Shown here piece by piece: positions 1 to 7,521 of a stretch of DNA of 64,000 nucleotides (position 1 is its first letter; each line of letters starts with the position of its first letter). The DNA is from Herbiconiux flava (GTDB lineage: Bacteria > Actinomycetota > Actinomycetes > Actinomycetales > Microbacteriaceae): the NCBI RefSeq assembly GCF_013409865.1, contig NZ_JACCBM010000001.1, positions 434,001 through 498,000 on the forward strand, written 5' to 3'. The notes under the pieces are model-generated. The model did not search any database and had not been told where the DNA came from. It saw only the letters and a program-made list of their open reading frames with translations. Both the position numbers and the translations under genes were made by a program.

Positions 1-177
1 TACGGCTTCACCCCCACGGTCGAGCGCACGGCCGACGACGCGATCGCCGTCACCTACCGCTTCCTCCAGGGCTCCGAGTCCAACGCCGAGGCCTCGGGCC
101 GCGCCACCGCCACCCTCACCTGGAACGCGGCGACCAGCTCCGTCGACCTCACGGGCGACCTCCCGCCGACGAACTGA
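1..177 (+). CDS. C-terminal end of an unknown protein (5' end outside window)
   Basis: The reading frame is open from the first base and ends at a TGA at 175-177, giving the last 58 residues of a protein. The piece is rich in Thr, Ala and Asp, alternates polar and hydrophobic residues, and ends in DLPPTN, which would suit a beta-rich secreted or surface domain, but no family is recognised. The base after its stop is already inside a truncated ArsR-type gene in the same frame, so this 3' end may itself be a deletion joint and the native C-terminus may be lost. Function unknown. Confidence 0.5.
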   Translation, partial: YGFTPTVERTADDAIAVTYRFLQGSESNAEASGRATATLTWNAATSSVDLTGDLPPTN

Positions 178-333
178 CCGTCGCGCCAGGCCGTCTCGCA
201 GCACCTCGACGTGCTCGAACAGGCCGGTCTCGTGCGCACCGAGCGTCGGGGCCGCTACAAATTGCACACCATCGACACGTCACCGCTGACGCAGATCGCC
301 GAGCGGTGGCCCGACCGGAAGGCACCCTCGTGA
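178..333 (+). pseudogene. 5'-truncated ArsR-type winged-helix regulator remnant
   Basis: From 178 to the TGA at 331-333 the frame encodes about 51 residues starting PSRQAVSQHLDVLEQAGLV and continuing through RTERRGRYKLH to IAERW. This is the recognition helix and wing of ArsR-family regulators of the kind usually paired with a VOC protein. The first half (initiation region, dimer helix and first DNA-binding helices) is absent, no start codon precedes the helix, and an in-frame stop lies directly upstream. The remnant keeps its 3' overlap with the VOC gene (stop inside GTGA), which shows the original operon arrangement. It should not make a functional repressor. Confidence 0.7.
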
Positions 334-728
334 AGATCCAGACCATGAGCATCTTCGTCGACGACCAGCAGCGGGCGCTCGACTTCTACACCGGCGCGCT
401 CGGCTTCGCCGTTTCCGCCGACGTGCCGCTCGGCGACCACCGCTGGCTCACCGTCGTCGACCCCGATCGCCCCGACGGCACACAGCTCTCCCTCGAACCC
501 AAGGGTCATCCGGCGGTGGCGCCGTTCACCGAGGCACTGGCCGCCGACGGGATCCCCTTCTGCCAGTTCGGGGTGGATGACGTTCAGGCCGAGTACGAGC
601 GACTGACGGCACTCGGCGTGACGTTCACGCAGCCGCCCACCGACTTCGGCCCGGTGATCGTCGCCGTGCTCGACGACACCTGCGGCAACCTGATCCAGCT
701 GGCGCAGCCGACCGGAGCCCCTGCCTGA
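330..728 (+). CDS. VOC-family (glyoxalase/bleomycin-resistance fold) protein
   Basis: A 132-residue protein beginning MKIQTMSIFVDDQ, with the repeated beta-alpha-beta-beta-beta module of the VOC superfamily. The module starts at SIFVDDQQRALDFYTGALGF, and the second half contains GVDDVQAEYERLTALGVTF and a final strand with GNLIQL. The GTG at 330 is chosen over the GTG at 306 because GGAAGG lies just upstream, it overlaps the stop of the ArsR remnant, and VOC partners normally start this close to the first strand. Such ArsR-coupled VOC proteins are often annotated as bleomycin-resistance-like or lactoylglutathione-lyase-like, but the substrate is not shown. With the regulator broken, expression may be altered. 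Confidence 0.85.
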   Translation: MKIQTMSIFVDDQQRALDFYTGALGFAVSADVPLGDHRWLTVVDPDRPDGTQLSLEPKGHPAVAPFTEALAADGIPFCQFGVDDVQAEYERLTALGVTFTQPPTDFGPVIVAVLDDTCGNLIQLAQPTGAPA

Positions 729-742
729 CCCAGAAGCGAGAG

Positions 743-770
743 GGCCCAGGCCGAGGGCGCGGCCTGGGCC
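743..770. terminator. Perfect 10-bp stem-loop between convergent genes
   Basis: GGCCCAGGCC at 743-752 and its exact complement GGCCTGGGCC at 761-770 enclose an 8-nt loop. It sits 14 nt after the VOC stop and 13 nt before the stop of the convergent dehydrogenase, so it can end transcription from both sides. No T-tract follows, as is common in high-GC actinobacteria. Confidence 0.7.
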
Positions 771-783
771 ACAGCCACGGGGC

Positions 784-1776
784 CTAGGCCGACGGAGCCA
801 CCGGCGCCGGCGCCGAGAGTTCCACGTGGGCCTTGATCACGCCGCGCTGGGCGCGAGCGGTGGCCACCGCATCCGTCGCCTCGTCGATGCCGTAGACGTG
901 GGTGATCAGGGGCGACAGGTCGATGCCCGAGCTCGCCAGGAAGCGGAGGGTCTGCGGCCAGACACCGGGCGAACCGATCGACCCGGTGATGGTGAGCTCC
1001 TTCGACTGGATCAGCCCGAGCGGCGCCGGCGCCGAGCGCCCCACGTCGATGCCGATGTAGGCGATCCGCCCGCGGAAGGCGGCCAGCTCGAGCGCCGTCG
1101 CCATCACCTCGGGCCGGCCCGAGCACTCCACCACGACGTCGGCGCCCCGCGAGCCCGAGAGCCGGTCGAGGGTGGCCGCCGCGTCGTCAGGATGCACGGC
1201 CTCGACGGCCCCGAGCGCGACCGCGACCGCGCGGCGCTCCTCCGAGGGCTCGACGACGATCGTCGTGGCCCCGAGGGCGGCCGCGGCGGCGGTCACCGCG
1301 AGGCCGATCGGGCCGGCGCCGAGCACGACGAGCACATCGCTGCCGTTCACGTTGCCCACCCGCATCAGCGCGTAGTACGCCACGCTGAACGGCTCGACGA
1401 GGGCGCCGGCCGCCCAGGACAGCTCGGAGGGAAGGCGGTGCAGCCAGGCGGGCTTGGCCACGAAGTACTCGGCCGCGGCGCCGGAGATCGAGAAGCCGAA
1501 GTGGTCGTCGCCGATCACGCACTCCCCCACGACCCGGTCGCCGACCTCGAACTCGGTGACGGCCGAGCCGACCGCGGCCACCTCGCCCGACCACTCGTGA
1601 CCCGGGATCACCGGGTACTCGAACGGGATGATGTACCGGCCCTCGAGCAGCTCGATGTCGGAGTGGCAGACGCCGACGCGGCGGGAGGCGATCAGCACCT
1701 CGTCGGCGGCGATGGCGGGGACGTCGAGGTCGCGCACGGCGGCGCTGTCCTCCTCGACGAACTGCAGGGCCTTCAT
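784..1776 (-). CDS. Zinc-type alcohol dehydrogenase family protein lacking the structural-zinc lobe
   Basis: A 330-residue medium-chain dehydrogenase. The GroES-like domain has the catalytic zinc ligands VCHSD (Cys37) and GHE (His60/Glu61); the Rossmann domain contains GAGPIGL. Where most zinc members carry the four-cysteine structural lobe, this one has only GDRVVGECVIGDDHFG with a single Cys, as in some sorbitol/polyol-dehydrogenase relatives. It would oxidise a secondary alcohol or polyol with NAD(P). Its ATG overlaps the TGA of the upstream dehydrogenase by 4 nt (ATGA), so the two are translationally coupled. GGGAAG precedes the start. Substrate unknown; the location suggests a step in the catabolic island. 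Confidence 0.85.
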   Translation of the reverse strand: MKALQFVEEDSAAVRDLDVPAIAADEVLIASRRVGVCHSDIELLEGRYIIPFEYPVIPGHEWSGEVAAVGSAVTEFEVGDRVVGECVIGDDHFGFSISGAAAEYFVAKPAWLHRLPSELSWAAGALVEPFSVAYYALMRVGNVNGSDVLVVLGAGPIGLAVTAAAAALGATTIVVEPSEERRAVAVALGAVEAVHPDDAAATLDRLSGSRGADVVVECSGRPEVMATALELAAFRGRIAYIGIDVGRSAPAPLGLIQSKELTITGSIGSPGVWPQTLRFLASSGIDLSPLITHVYGIDEATDAVATARAQRGVIKAHVELSAPAPVAPSA

Positions 1777-2840
1777 CGGCTTCCCTTTCCGGCCTGGATC
1801 AGCACCTTCACCTGGTCGCCGCGGGGCGACAGCAGCGTCTCGAAGCCCTGCACGACGTCGTCCATCTGCACCTGCGCGGTGACGACCTTCTCGACGGGGT
1901 AGCGCCCGCGGGCGATCAGGTCGATGATCCGCGGCCAGTCGGTGACGGGGTAGCACCAGGTGCCGGCGAGCGTGATGTCGTGCTCGGAGAGCACCATCGG
2001 GTCGATCGAGGCCGCCTTGGTGTGCAGTCCGGTCTGCGAGATGCGGCCGGCCGAGCGCACCGAGGCGAGGGCGGCCTGCAGGGCGCGCTCGTTGCCGGAG
2101 CACTCCACCACGGCGTCGACGCCGACGCCGTCGGTGCGGTCCTTGAGGTAGGCGGGCACGTCGAGCGAAGTGGGATCGAGAACCTCGCCCACGTCGAGGG
2201 CGCGGGCGAGTTCGGCGCGGTACGGGTTGACCTCGGAGATGAAGACGGAGGCGCCGAGGGCCGAGGAGTAGAGGGCGGCGAGGGCGCCGATGGGCCCCGC
2301 TCCGGTGATCAGCACGGTGTCGCCGGGGCGCACCTGCGCGGTGTCGACGCCGTAGGCCGCGACGGCGCCGGGTTCGACGAGCGCGCCCTGCAGGTCGGTC
2401 ACCGCATCCGGGAGCACGCTGACGTGGGTCGCCGGCACGACGGCGAGCTCGGCGATGCCGCCCCAGGCGAAGCTCAGGCCGATGCAGGCCATGCGCTGGC
2501 AGAGGTGGTTGAGGGCGCGGCGGCAGTAGTAGCAGGTGCCGCAGGAGAGCAGGGGCATCACCGAGACGCGGTCGCCCGCCCGCACGTTCGTGACGCCGGC
2601 GCCGACCTCGACGACCTCGGCCGAGAACTCGTGGCCGAGGATCTGCGGGGCGGTGGCCCCCGTGAGCGCGTGCGGCGTGGCCGGGATGACGATCGGGCCC
2701 ATCGCGTACTCGTGCAGGTCGGTGCCGCAGACTCCGCACCAGAAGGGGCGGAGGAGCACCTCACCGGGGCCGGCGCCGTTCGGCTCGGCCACCTCTTCGA
2801 CCCGGATGTCCTGTGCGGCGTGGAAGACGGCTGCCCGCAT
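1773..2840 (-). CDS. Zinc-dependent alcohol dehydrogenase, 2,3-butanediol/threonine dehydrogenase-like
   Basis: A 355-residue protein with the complete zinc-ADH signature: catalytic CGVCGTDLHEY near residue 38, GHEFSAEV, a full structural zinc lobe (CGTCYYCRRALNHLC) near residue 110, and a Rossmann GAGPIGALA motif. It resembles (R,R)-butanediol and L-threonine 3-dehydrogenases. The ATG at 2840 is preceded by GGAG. It is first in a two-gene operon with the next dehydrogenase and diverges from a VOC gene. A TACAGT -10 on the minus strand at 2877-2882 fits its promoter. An acetoin/butanediol role is possible because an acetoin-type E1/E2 pair lies in the same island, but that is inference. Confidence 0.88.
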   Translation of the reverse strand: MRAAVFHAAQDIRVEEVAEPNGAGPGEVLLRPFWCGVCGTDLHEYAMGPIVIPATPHALTGATAPQILGHEFSAEVVEVGAGVTNVRAGDRVSVMPLLSCGTCYYCRRALNHLCQRMACIGLSFAWGGIAELAVVPATHVSVLPDAVTDLQGALVEPGAVAAYGVDTAQVRPGDTVLITGAGPIGALAALYSSALGASVFISEVNPYRAELARALDVGEVLDPTSLDVPAYLKDRTDGVGVDAVVECSGNERALQAALASVRSAGRISQTGLHTKAASIDPMVLSEHDITLAGTWCYPVTDWPRIIDLIARGRYPVEKVVTAQVQMDDVVQGFETLLSPRGDQVKVLIQAGKGSR

Positions 2841-2927
2841 CCTCAGCTCCTTTGCGTCGTCGGAAAGTTCATCATCACTGTACACACCGGGGGCGAAGTT
2901 GCGCCAACCGCTAGCGATGCAGGCCTC

Positions 2928-2946
2928 TGTTAAGCGAGGCTGTTCA
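2928..2946. promoter_or_regulatory. Divergent promoter region with TGTTAA/TGTTCA direct repeats
   Basis: In the 136-nt gap between the divergent dehydrogenase and VOC genes, TGTTAA (2928-2933) and TGTTCA (2941-2946) stand 13 nt apart. The TGTTCA element also occurs in pairs upstream of the SDR operon and of the ketopantoate-reductase-like gene, so it may be an operator shared by the island. Confidence 0.3.
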
Positions 2947-2976
2947 GTGACACTACCCGAAACAGAGGAGTCGACG

Positions 2977-3423
2977 ATGACCTTCGTCCTGGACGGCGTG
3001 CACCACGTCGGCATCACGGTTCGCGATCTCGAGGCGTCCCGCGCCTGGTACAGCGACATGTTCGGCCTGACCCCCGGGCCGGTGAACCACGGGGCGGGGC
3101 CCGAGCTCGCCCGGGGCGTGCAGGTTCCGGATGCACGGCTGACCTTCTCGATGCTCACCGTCGGCTCGACCCGGATCGAGTTCCTCGAGTACCAAGAGCC
3201 CGTGGGCGAAGAATTCGACCGGCGCAACTGCGACGTCGGGGCCGCCCACGTCTGCTTCGAGGTCGATGATCTCGACGTGGCGGTCGAGGAGCTCACGGCC
3301 AAGGGCGCCGTGTTCAGCAGCCCGCCGAACACCATCGACGAGGGGCCGCTCGCCGGGTCGCGATGGGCGTACTTCCGCGACCCCGACGGCATCCAGCTCG
3401 AGCTCTGGCAGTCGCCCCGCTAG
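2977..3423 (+). CDS. VOC-family dioxygenase/epimerase-like protein
   Basis: A 148-residue two-module VOC protein. The first module starts VHHVGITVRDLEASRAWYSDMFGL; the second has AAHVCFEVDDLDVAVEELTAKG and ends YFRDPDGIQLELWQ. The metal-ligand pattern of the superfamily is visible: His in HHVGI, Glu in RIEFLEY, His in AHVCF and Glu in QLELW. This fits a metal-dependent glyoxalase, methylmalonyl-CoA-epimerase-like or extradiol-type activity; which one cannot be decided here. AGAGGAG lies just before the ATG. The stop overlaps that of the convergent hydrolase by a few bases. It probably belongs to the island. Confidence 0.85.
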   Translation: MTFVLDGVHHVGITVRDLEASRAWYSDMFGLTPGPVNHGAGPELARGVQVPDARLTFSMLTVGSTRIEFLEYQEPVGEEFDRRNCDVGAAHVCFEVDDLDVAVEELTAKGAVFSSPPNTIDEGPLAGSRWAYFRDPDGIQLELWQSPR

Positions 3424-4133
3424 ACCCCCGGCACCCCGGAGAGCGGCAGCGCCTCGACGGCGTCGACGACGAGGTCGGGGCGGGTGAGGAACGGGTGGTG
3501 GCCGGTCGGCAGCTCGAGCGTGCGGGTCGCGCGCGCCGCGTGCGCGCGCTGCAGGGCGGGCGTGGTGCTGCGGTCGTCGGCGCAGACGAGGTAGGTGGAG
3601 TCGACGCCCTGCCAGCCTGCCCCGGTGGTGGGGGTGACGAACGACTCGGCGTGCTGGCTCGTGATGCGCGCGAAGGCGTCGCGCCGCAGTCCGCGATCGC
3701 CGTCCTGGAGGAACCGGGCGCCGAAGGCCGCCTCGTCGTAGCCGCTGAGCGTCAGGGTGCCGTCGCCGCCATCCGCGATGGCCGCCGGGTCGGGCTCGTC
3801 GGCGAGGATCGCCGCCTGCGTCGTGCCCACCTCCGGCAGGTAGGACGAGATCAGCACGAGGTGCGCGATCGCGGGGTGGCGTCCGGCCTCGGCGATGACG
3901 GTGCCGCCGTAGGAGTGGCCGACCACGACGGCGTGCTCGACGTCGTCGAGGGCGCGGCGCAGGGCGGCCGCATCCGCCACCAGCCCGCGCGCATCGTCGG
4001 GCACCTCGCCGCAGGAGGGCAGCGCGAGCGCCCGGCTCCGGATGCCCGTCCGCTCCTCGAGGAGGCCCGCCGTCGGCCGCCACCACCACTCGCCGTCGCG
4101 CACCAGGGCGCCGTGCACGAAGATCAGGTCCAT
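3420..4133 (-). CDS. Alpha/beta-fold hydrolase
   Basis: A 237-residue protein of the AB_hydrolase_6 type. LIFVHGAL provides the oxyanion strand at residues 3-10, VVVGHSYGGTVI the nucleophile elbow with serine, and TGHHPFL the C-terminal catalytic histidine. Such small cytosolic hydrolases cleave esters, enol-lactones or C-C bonds. It is a monocistronic minus-strand gene whose ATG lies 6 nt from a TAGCGT -10 box, so its mRNA is probably leaderless. Its 3' end overlaps that of the convergent VOC gene. Confidence 0.85.
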   Translation of the reverse strand: MDLIFVHGALVRDGEWWWRPTAGLLEERTGIRSRALALPSCGEVPDDARGLVADAAALRRALDDVEHAVVVGHSYGGTVIAEAGRHPAIAHLVLISSYLPEVGTTQAAILADEPDPAAIADGGDGTLTLSGYDEAAFGARFLQDGDRGLRRDAFARITSQHAESFVTPTTGAGWQGVDSTYLVCADDRSTTPALQRAHAARATRTLELPTGHHPFLTRPDLVVDAVEALPLSGVPGV

Positions 4134-4139
4134 GCCCTG

Positions 4140-4145
4140 ACGCTA
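4140..4145 (-). promoter_or_regulatory. -10 box for a leaderless transcript (hydrolase)
   Basis: TAGCGT on the minus strand, separated by 6 nt from the ATG at 4133. Transcription would start at or next to the A of the start codon; there is no ribosome-binding site. Confidence 0.5.
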
Positions 4146-4192
4146 GCGCGGCCGGATGCTCCTGGGGAGGCGCTCTGCCGTGAGCAGAACGC

Positions 4193-5119
4193 CTAGGCGA
4201 CCGGGCGCGCGCGCCGCCGGGTGACCTCGGCGATCGAGGCCCAGTCGAGCTCGGCCTGCCCGTCGTCGAGGGCCTTCTCGAAGACCCCCCGCAGGGCGCT
4301 CTCCGAGGGGAACGAGACACCGGATGCGCGGGCCGCGTCGAGCGCGAGCATCAAGTCCTTGAACCCGAGCTCGGTGGTGAAACCGGCCGGCGTGTAGCTG
4401 CCGCGGGCGATCGCTCCGCCGTAGCCCGAGTAGACGACCCCGGGGAACAGGCTGTCCCCGAGCAGCTCGACGAACATCCCGGTGTCGACGTCGCGGGCCT
4501 CGAGCAGGGTGATCGACTCGGCGAGCGCCTGCAGCGCATGGATGATCAGGTAGTTGACGCCGATCTTCACCACGTTGGCCTGGCTCGGGTCGTCGCCGAT
4601 CGGCCAGACGCGCCGGCCGAGCGCCTCGAGAACGGGGCGGGCCCGCTCGACGTCGGCGGGGTCGCCGGCCGCGAGCACGGTGAGCGCACCCGAGCCCGCC
4701 GCCGGTGGGCGGCCGAGCACGGGGGCCGCGACGTAGGCGACGCCGGCCGCCGCGTGACGCTCGCGGAGGCGGGTGGCCGCCGCCGCGCCGACGGTGGCCA
4801 TGTTCACGTGCAGGGCGCCGTCCGGTGCGGAGGCCAGCGTCTCGTCGTCGAAGAGGTCGAAGACGACCGACTCGTTCGAGAGCATCGAGAACACCGTGCC
4901 GACGGCCAGCGCCTCGCCCACGGTGGCGGCCTCGACCGCGCCCCGGGACACGAGGTCGGCGACCGCATCCGGAGACCTGTTCCAGACGACCACCTCGTAG
5001 CCCTGCTCGAGCAGCCGCCCGGCCATGGCCGAGCCCATCGAGCCCAGCCCGACGAACCCGACCGGCCCGGCCGACGACCCGGCCGCGCCGCTCGCGGCCG
5101 AAGCGGTCGCGTCGCTCAC
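4193..5119 (-). CDS. NAD(P)-dependent beta-hydroxyacid dehydrogenase (3-hydroxyisobutyrate dehydrogenase family)
   Basis: A 308-residue protein with the N-terminal Rossmann motif VGFVGLGSMGSAMAGRLL, NMATVG in the substrate-binding position, and the family's active-site lysine region NVVKIGVNYLI. Members oxidise 3-hydroxyisobutyrate, tartronate semialdehyde and related acids. The GTG start at 5119 overlaps the TGA of the M24 gene (GTGA). An Ala/Ser-rich tail of about 18 residues precedes the Rossmann fold. It is the third gene of the SDR-M24-HIBDH operon, so it probably acts on the same carbon skeleton as its two partners. The exact substrate is unknown. Confidence 0.87.
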   Translation of the reverse strand: MSDATASAASGAAGSSAGPVGFVGLGSMGSAMAGRLLEQGYEVVVWNRSPDAVADLVSRGAVEAATVGEALAVGTVFSMLSNESVVFDLFDDETLASAPDGALHVNMATVGAAAATRLRERHAAAGVAYVAAPVLGRPPAAGSGALTVLAAGDPADVERARPVLEALGRRVWPIGDDPSQANVVKIGVNYLIIHALQALAESITLLEARDVDTGMFVELLGDSLFPGVVYSGYGGAIARGSYTPAGFTTELGFKDLMLALDAARASGVSFPSESALRGVFEKALDDGQAELDWASIAEVTRRRARPVA

Positions 5120-6588
5120 GCCCCCGGCTCCCCGCGCCCGGCCGCCGTGTTCAGGTGCGACTGCGAGTCGCGCAGCGTCGGGAGGCTGCCGCCCACGGTG
5201 AAGTACCGCTTGCCGGCCACGAGCAGGTCCTCGGCGGGGAACTTGGTGATCACCTGGCACCCGTCGGCGGTCACGATGACCTCCTCCTCGATGCGCGCGG
5301 CACCCCACCCGTCGGCCGCCGGCCAATAGGTCTCGAGGGCGAAGACCATGCCCTCCTTCAGCTCCTCGGGGTGCTCCAGCGAGACCAGGCGCGAGAAGAT
5401 CGGCTTCTCCCAGATCGACAGGCCCACGCCGTGCCCGTACTGCAGGGCGAACGCGGCCTCCTCGTCGGGGAAGCCGAACTCCTGCGCCGTCGGCCACACC
5501 TTCACGATGTCGGCGGTGGTCGCGCCCGGCCGCACCAGGGCGATCGCGCGGTCCATGTACTCCCGGGCGCGCTTGTAGGCGTCACGCTGAGCCGACGAGG
5601 CCGAGCCCACCGCGAAGGTGCGGTAGTAGCAGGTGCGGTAGCCGTTGAAGCTGTGCAGGATGTCGAAGAAGGCCGGGTCGCCGGGCCGGATGAGCCGGTC
5701 GGAGAACACGTGCGGGTGCGGCGAGCAGCGCTCGCCCGAGATGGCGTTGACGCCCTCGACGTACTCCGAGCCGAGATCGTAGAGCTTCTTCGAGACGAGC
5801 CCGACGGCCTCGTTCTCGCGCACGCCCGGCCGCAGGAACTCGTACAGGTCCTCGTAGGCCGCATCCACCATCGAGGCCGCCTGGGTGAGCAGGCCGATCT
5901 CGTCGGCGGTCTTGATGCGGCGGGCCTCCATGAACAGCTGCTGGCCGTCGACCACGCGGATGCCCTGCTTCTGCAGCGCGAAGAGCACGGGCAGCTCGAT
6001 CACGTCCACTCCGAGCGGCTGGTCGGCCACCCCGAACTTCTCGAGCTCGCGCTTGATCTTGGACGCGACCCGGTCGGCGATCTCGGCGTCCGGGCTGAAC
6101 GCGCCGCGGAGGGTCGAGATGCCGGCTCGCGAGCCGCTCTCGGCGCGCGGTCGCACCGCGCCGTGGTGGGGGGCGTGCGGATCGGCGTCGGCCTCGGCCG
6201 TCGTGGTGTCGAGCCACGGGTTGAACAGCCCGTGGTGCTTCGCCGCCGAGCCGAAGTCCCACATGATCGGGTCGGTGTTGCGGGTGAGCAGGCTGAAGCG
6301 GATCAGCTTGTCCATCGCCCAGGTGCCGATGTGGGTCGAGGTCATGTAGCGGATGTTCGAGAAGTCGAACGCGAGCACCGCCCCCAGCTCGCTCCGGGCG
6401 AGCTCCGCCTTCAGCCGCGCCAGGCGCTCGCTGCGCAGTCGGTCGAAGTCGATGCGCTGCTCCCAGTCGACCGCGTTGGTGCCGCGAGTGGCGGTGGGGA
6501 TGGTCGCGTAGCCGCCGGCCGGCGGCTGCAGCGGGGACCGGGCGCCGCTGTCGGTTCCGGCGTGGGTGCCGTCGAGCTGTGTGGTCAT
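5116..6588 (-). CDS. M24-family (creatinase/Xaa-Pro peptidase fold) protein with an altered metal site
   Basis: A 490-residue protein with an N-terminal creatinase-like domain (LAFDFSNIRYMTSTHIGTWA) and a C-terminal pita-bread domain. Of the five usual M24 metal ligands, Asp309 (PAFFDI), His386 (YGHGVGL), Glu419 (ALETYW) and Glu434/435 can be placed. The second aspartate of the usual D-x10-D pair is replaced by Cys320 (GYRTCYYRTF). N-terminal wording and length resemble the DMSP-lyase (DddP) branch more than true aminopeptidases, but DddP keeps that aspartate. The role is therefore probably a lyase or hydrolase on a small metabolite rather than peptide cleavage. It is translationally coupled to the SDR before it and the dehydrogenase after it. 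Confidence 0.8.
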   Translation of the reverse strand: MTTQLDGTHAGTDSGARSPLQPPAGGYATIPTATRGTNAVDWEQRIDFDRLRSERLARLKAELARSELGAVLAFDFSNIRYMTSTHIGTWAMDKLIRFSLLTRNTDPIMWDFGSAAKHHGLFNPWLDTTTAEADADPHAPHHGAVRPRAESGSRAGISTLRGAFSPDAEIADRVASKIKRELEKFGVADQPLGVDVIELPVLFALQKQGIRVVDGQQLFMEARRIKTADEIGLLTQAASMVDAAYEDLYEFLRPGVRENEAVGLVSKKLYDLGSEYVEGVNAISGERCSPHPHVFSDRLIRPGDPAFFDILHSFNGYRTCYYRTFAVGSASSAQRDAYKRAREYMDRAIALVRPGATTADIVKVWPTAQEFGFPDEEAAFALQYGHGVGLSIWEKPIFSRLVSLEHPEELKEGMVFALETYWPAADGWGAARIEEEVIVTADGCQVITKFPAEDLLVAGKRYFTVGGSLPTLRDSQSHLNTAAGRGEPGA

Positions 6589-7373
6589 ACGAGGACCATC
6601 CCTCCATCGATCATGATCACCTGGGCGGTGAGGTAGTCGGAGTCGGACGACGCCAGGTAGAGCGCCGTTCCGACGATGTCGTCGACGGTGGCCGTGCGGC
6701 CGCGGATGATGCCCGCGGCGAACTCGTCCATGGCCCCGCCGGCCGTCTTGGTCTCGCCGATGGCGAGCAGGTCCTCGTCGAGCTTCACCCAGAGCGGGGT
6801 GTCGACGACCCCCGGGGCGAAGGCGTTGACGGTGATGTCGTGCTCGGCCAGCGCCTTGGCGGCCGACTGCGTGAGCGAGATGACGGCGGCCTTGGCCGCG
6901 GAGTACGGGGCGAACGCCGGGAACCCCTGGCGTCCGGCCATCGAGGTGGTGTTGACGATCTTGCCGCAGACGCCCTGCGCGATCATCTGCCTGGCGGCCT
7001 CCTGGGTGCCGATCAGCACGCCGAGGGCGTTGACCTCCATGATCGAGCGCCAGTTCTCCTCGGTCACGTCGAGGAACTTCATCGGCGCGTTGAAGCCGGC
7101 GTTGTTGAACCAGACGTCGAGCCGGCCGAACTCGGCGACCGTGCGTTCGACGACGCTCCGCACCTCGTCCCGCTTCGACACGTCCGCTCGCACACCCGCG
7201 GCCGCGAAGCCGTCGTCGCGCAGCGACTGGGCGGTGGCCTCGGCCGCCTCGCCGTTCAGGTCGGCGATGACGACGGATGCGCCCTCCGACGCCAGGGCGC
7301 GGGCGATACCCCGTCCCATGCCGCTGCCGGCTCCGGTGACCACCGCCACGGTGCCCGATACACGATTCGCCAT
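6585..7373 (-). CDS. Short-chain dehydrogenase/reductase (SDR)
   Basis: A 262-residue classical SDR: cofactor motif VTGAGSGMGRG near residue 12, NNAG, the catalytic serine in NTTSMAG, and YSAAK with the catalytic Tyr and Lys. It resembles acetoin/diacetyl reductases and sorbitol-type dehydrogenases and ends with the usual IDGG near the C-terminus. It is the first gene of the minus-strand operon with the M24 protein and the HIBDH-like enzyme; its stop overlaps the next ATG. It diverges from the XRE-cupin regulator, which makes regulation by that protein likely. A minus-strand TAGACT box between the two TGTTCA repeats could be the -10. Confidence 0.88.
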   Translation of the reverse strand: MANRVSGTVAVVTGAGSGMGRGIARALASEGASVVIADLNGEAAEATAQSLRDDGFAAAGVRADVSKRDEVRSVVERTVAEFGRLDVWFNNAGFNAPMKFLDVTEENWRSIMEVNALGVLIGTQEAARQMIAQGVCGKIVNTTSMAGRQGFPAFAPYSAAKAAVISLTQSAAKALAEHDITVNAFAPGVVDTPLWVKLDEDLLAIGETKTAGGAMDEFAAGIIRGRTATVDDIVGTALYLASSDSDYLTAQVIMIDGGMVLV

Positions 7374-7390
7374 TGATTCGTCCCCTTCGG

Positions 7391-7418
7391 TGTTCAGTCT
7401 AGCTTGTCACAGTGTTCA
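7391..7418. promoter_or_regulatory. Paired TGTTCA repeats in the SDR/XRE-cupin intergenic region
   Basis: TGTTCA occurs at 7391-7396 and again at 7413-7418, 22 nt apart (two helical turns), immediately upstream of the minus-strand SDR operon. The spacing suits a dimeric regulator, plausibly the divergent XRE-cupin protein. The same hexamer is paired upstream of the ketopantoate-reductase-like gene. Confidence 0.35.
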
Positions 7419-7480
7419 CCATAGCAACACACTTTCTCCGGCCGTCCAGCGAAACCGCTCGTCGCCGCGCGGGCTGGTCG

Positions 7481-7486
7481 TATACT
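7481..7486 (+). promoter_or_regulatory. -10 box of the XRE-cupin gene
   Basis: TATACT matches the extended actinobacterial -10. A start about 7 nt downstream (near 7493) excludes the in-frame GTG at 7390 as initiation codon and leaves a leader of about 30 nt carrying a GAGGAG ribosome-binding site. Confidence 0.5.
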
Positions 7487-7521
7487 CTTGCTGCACAAGT
7501 CCGCGAGCGAGGAGTGCGACC

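Noticed and set aside
5116..6588. Assignment as DMSP lyase DddP
   Set aside because: Length and N-terminal domain are similar, but the second metal aspartate is Cys and the sequence around it differs; only M24-family membership is supported.
7390..7521. GTG at 7390 as start of the XRE-cupin protein
   Set aside because: It would add about 44 residues unlike the family and lies upstream of the TATACT promoter.
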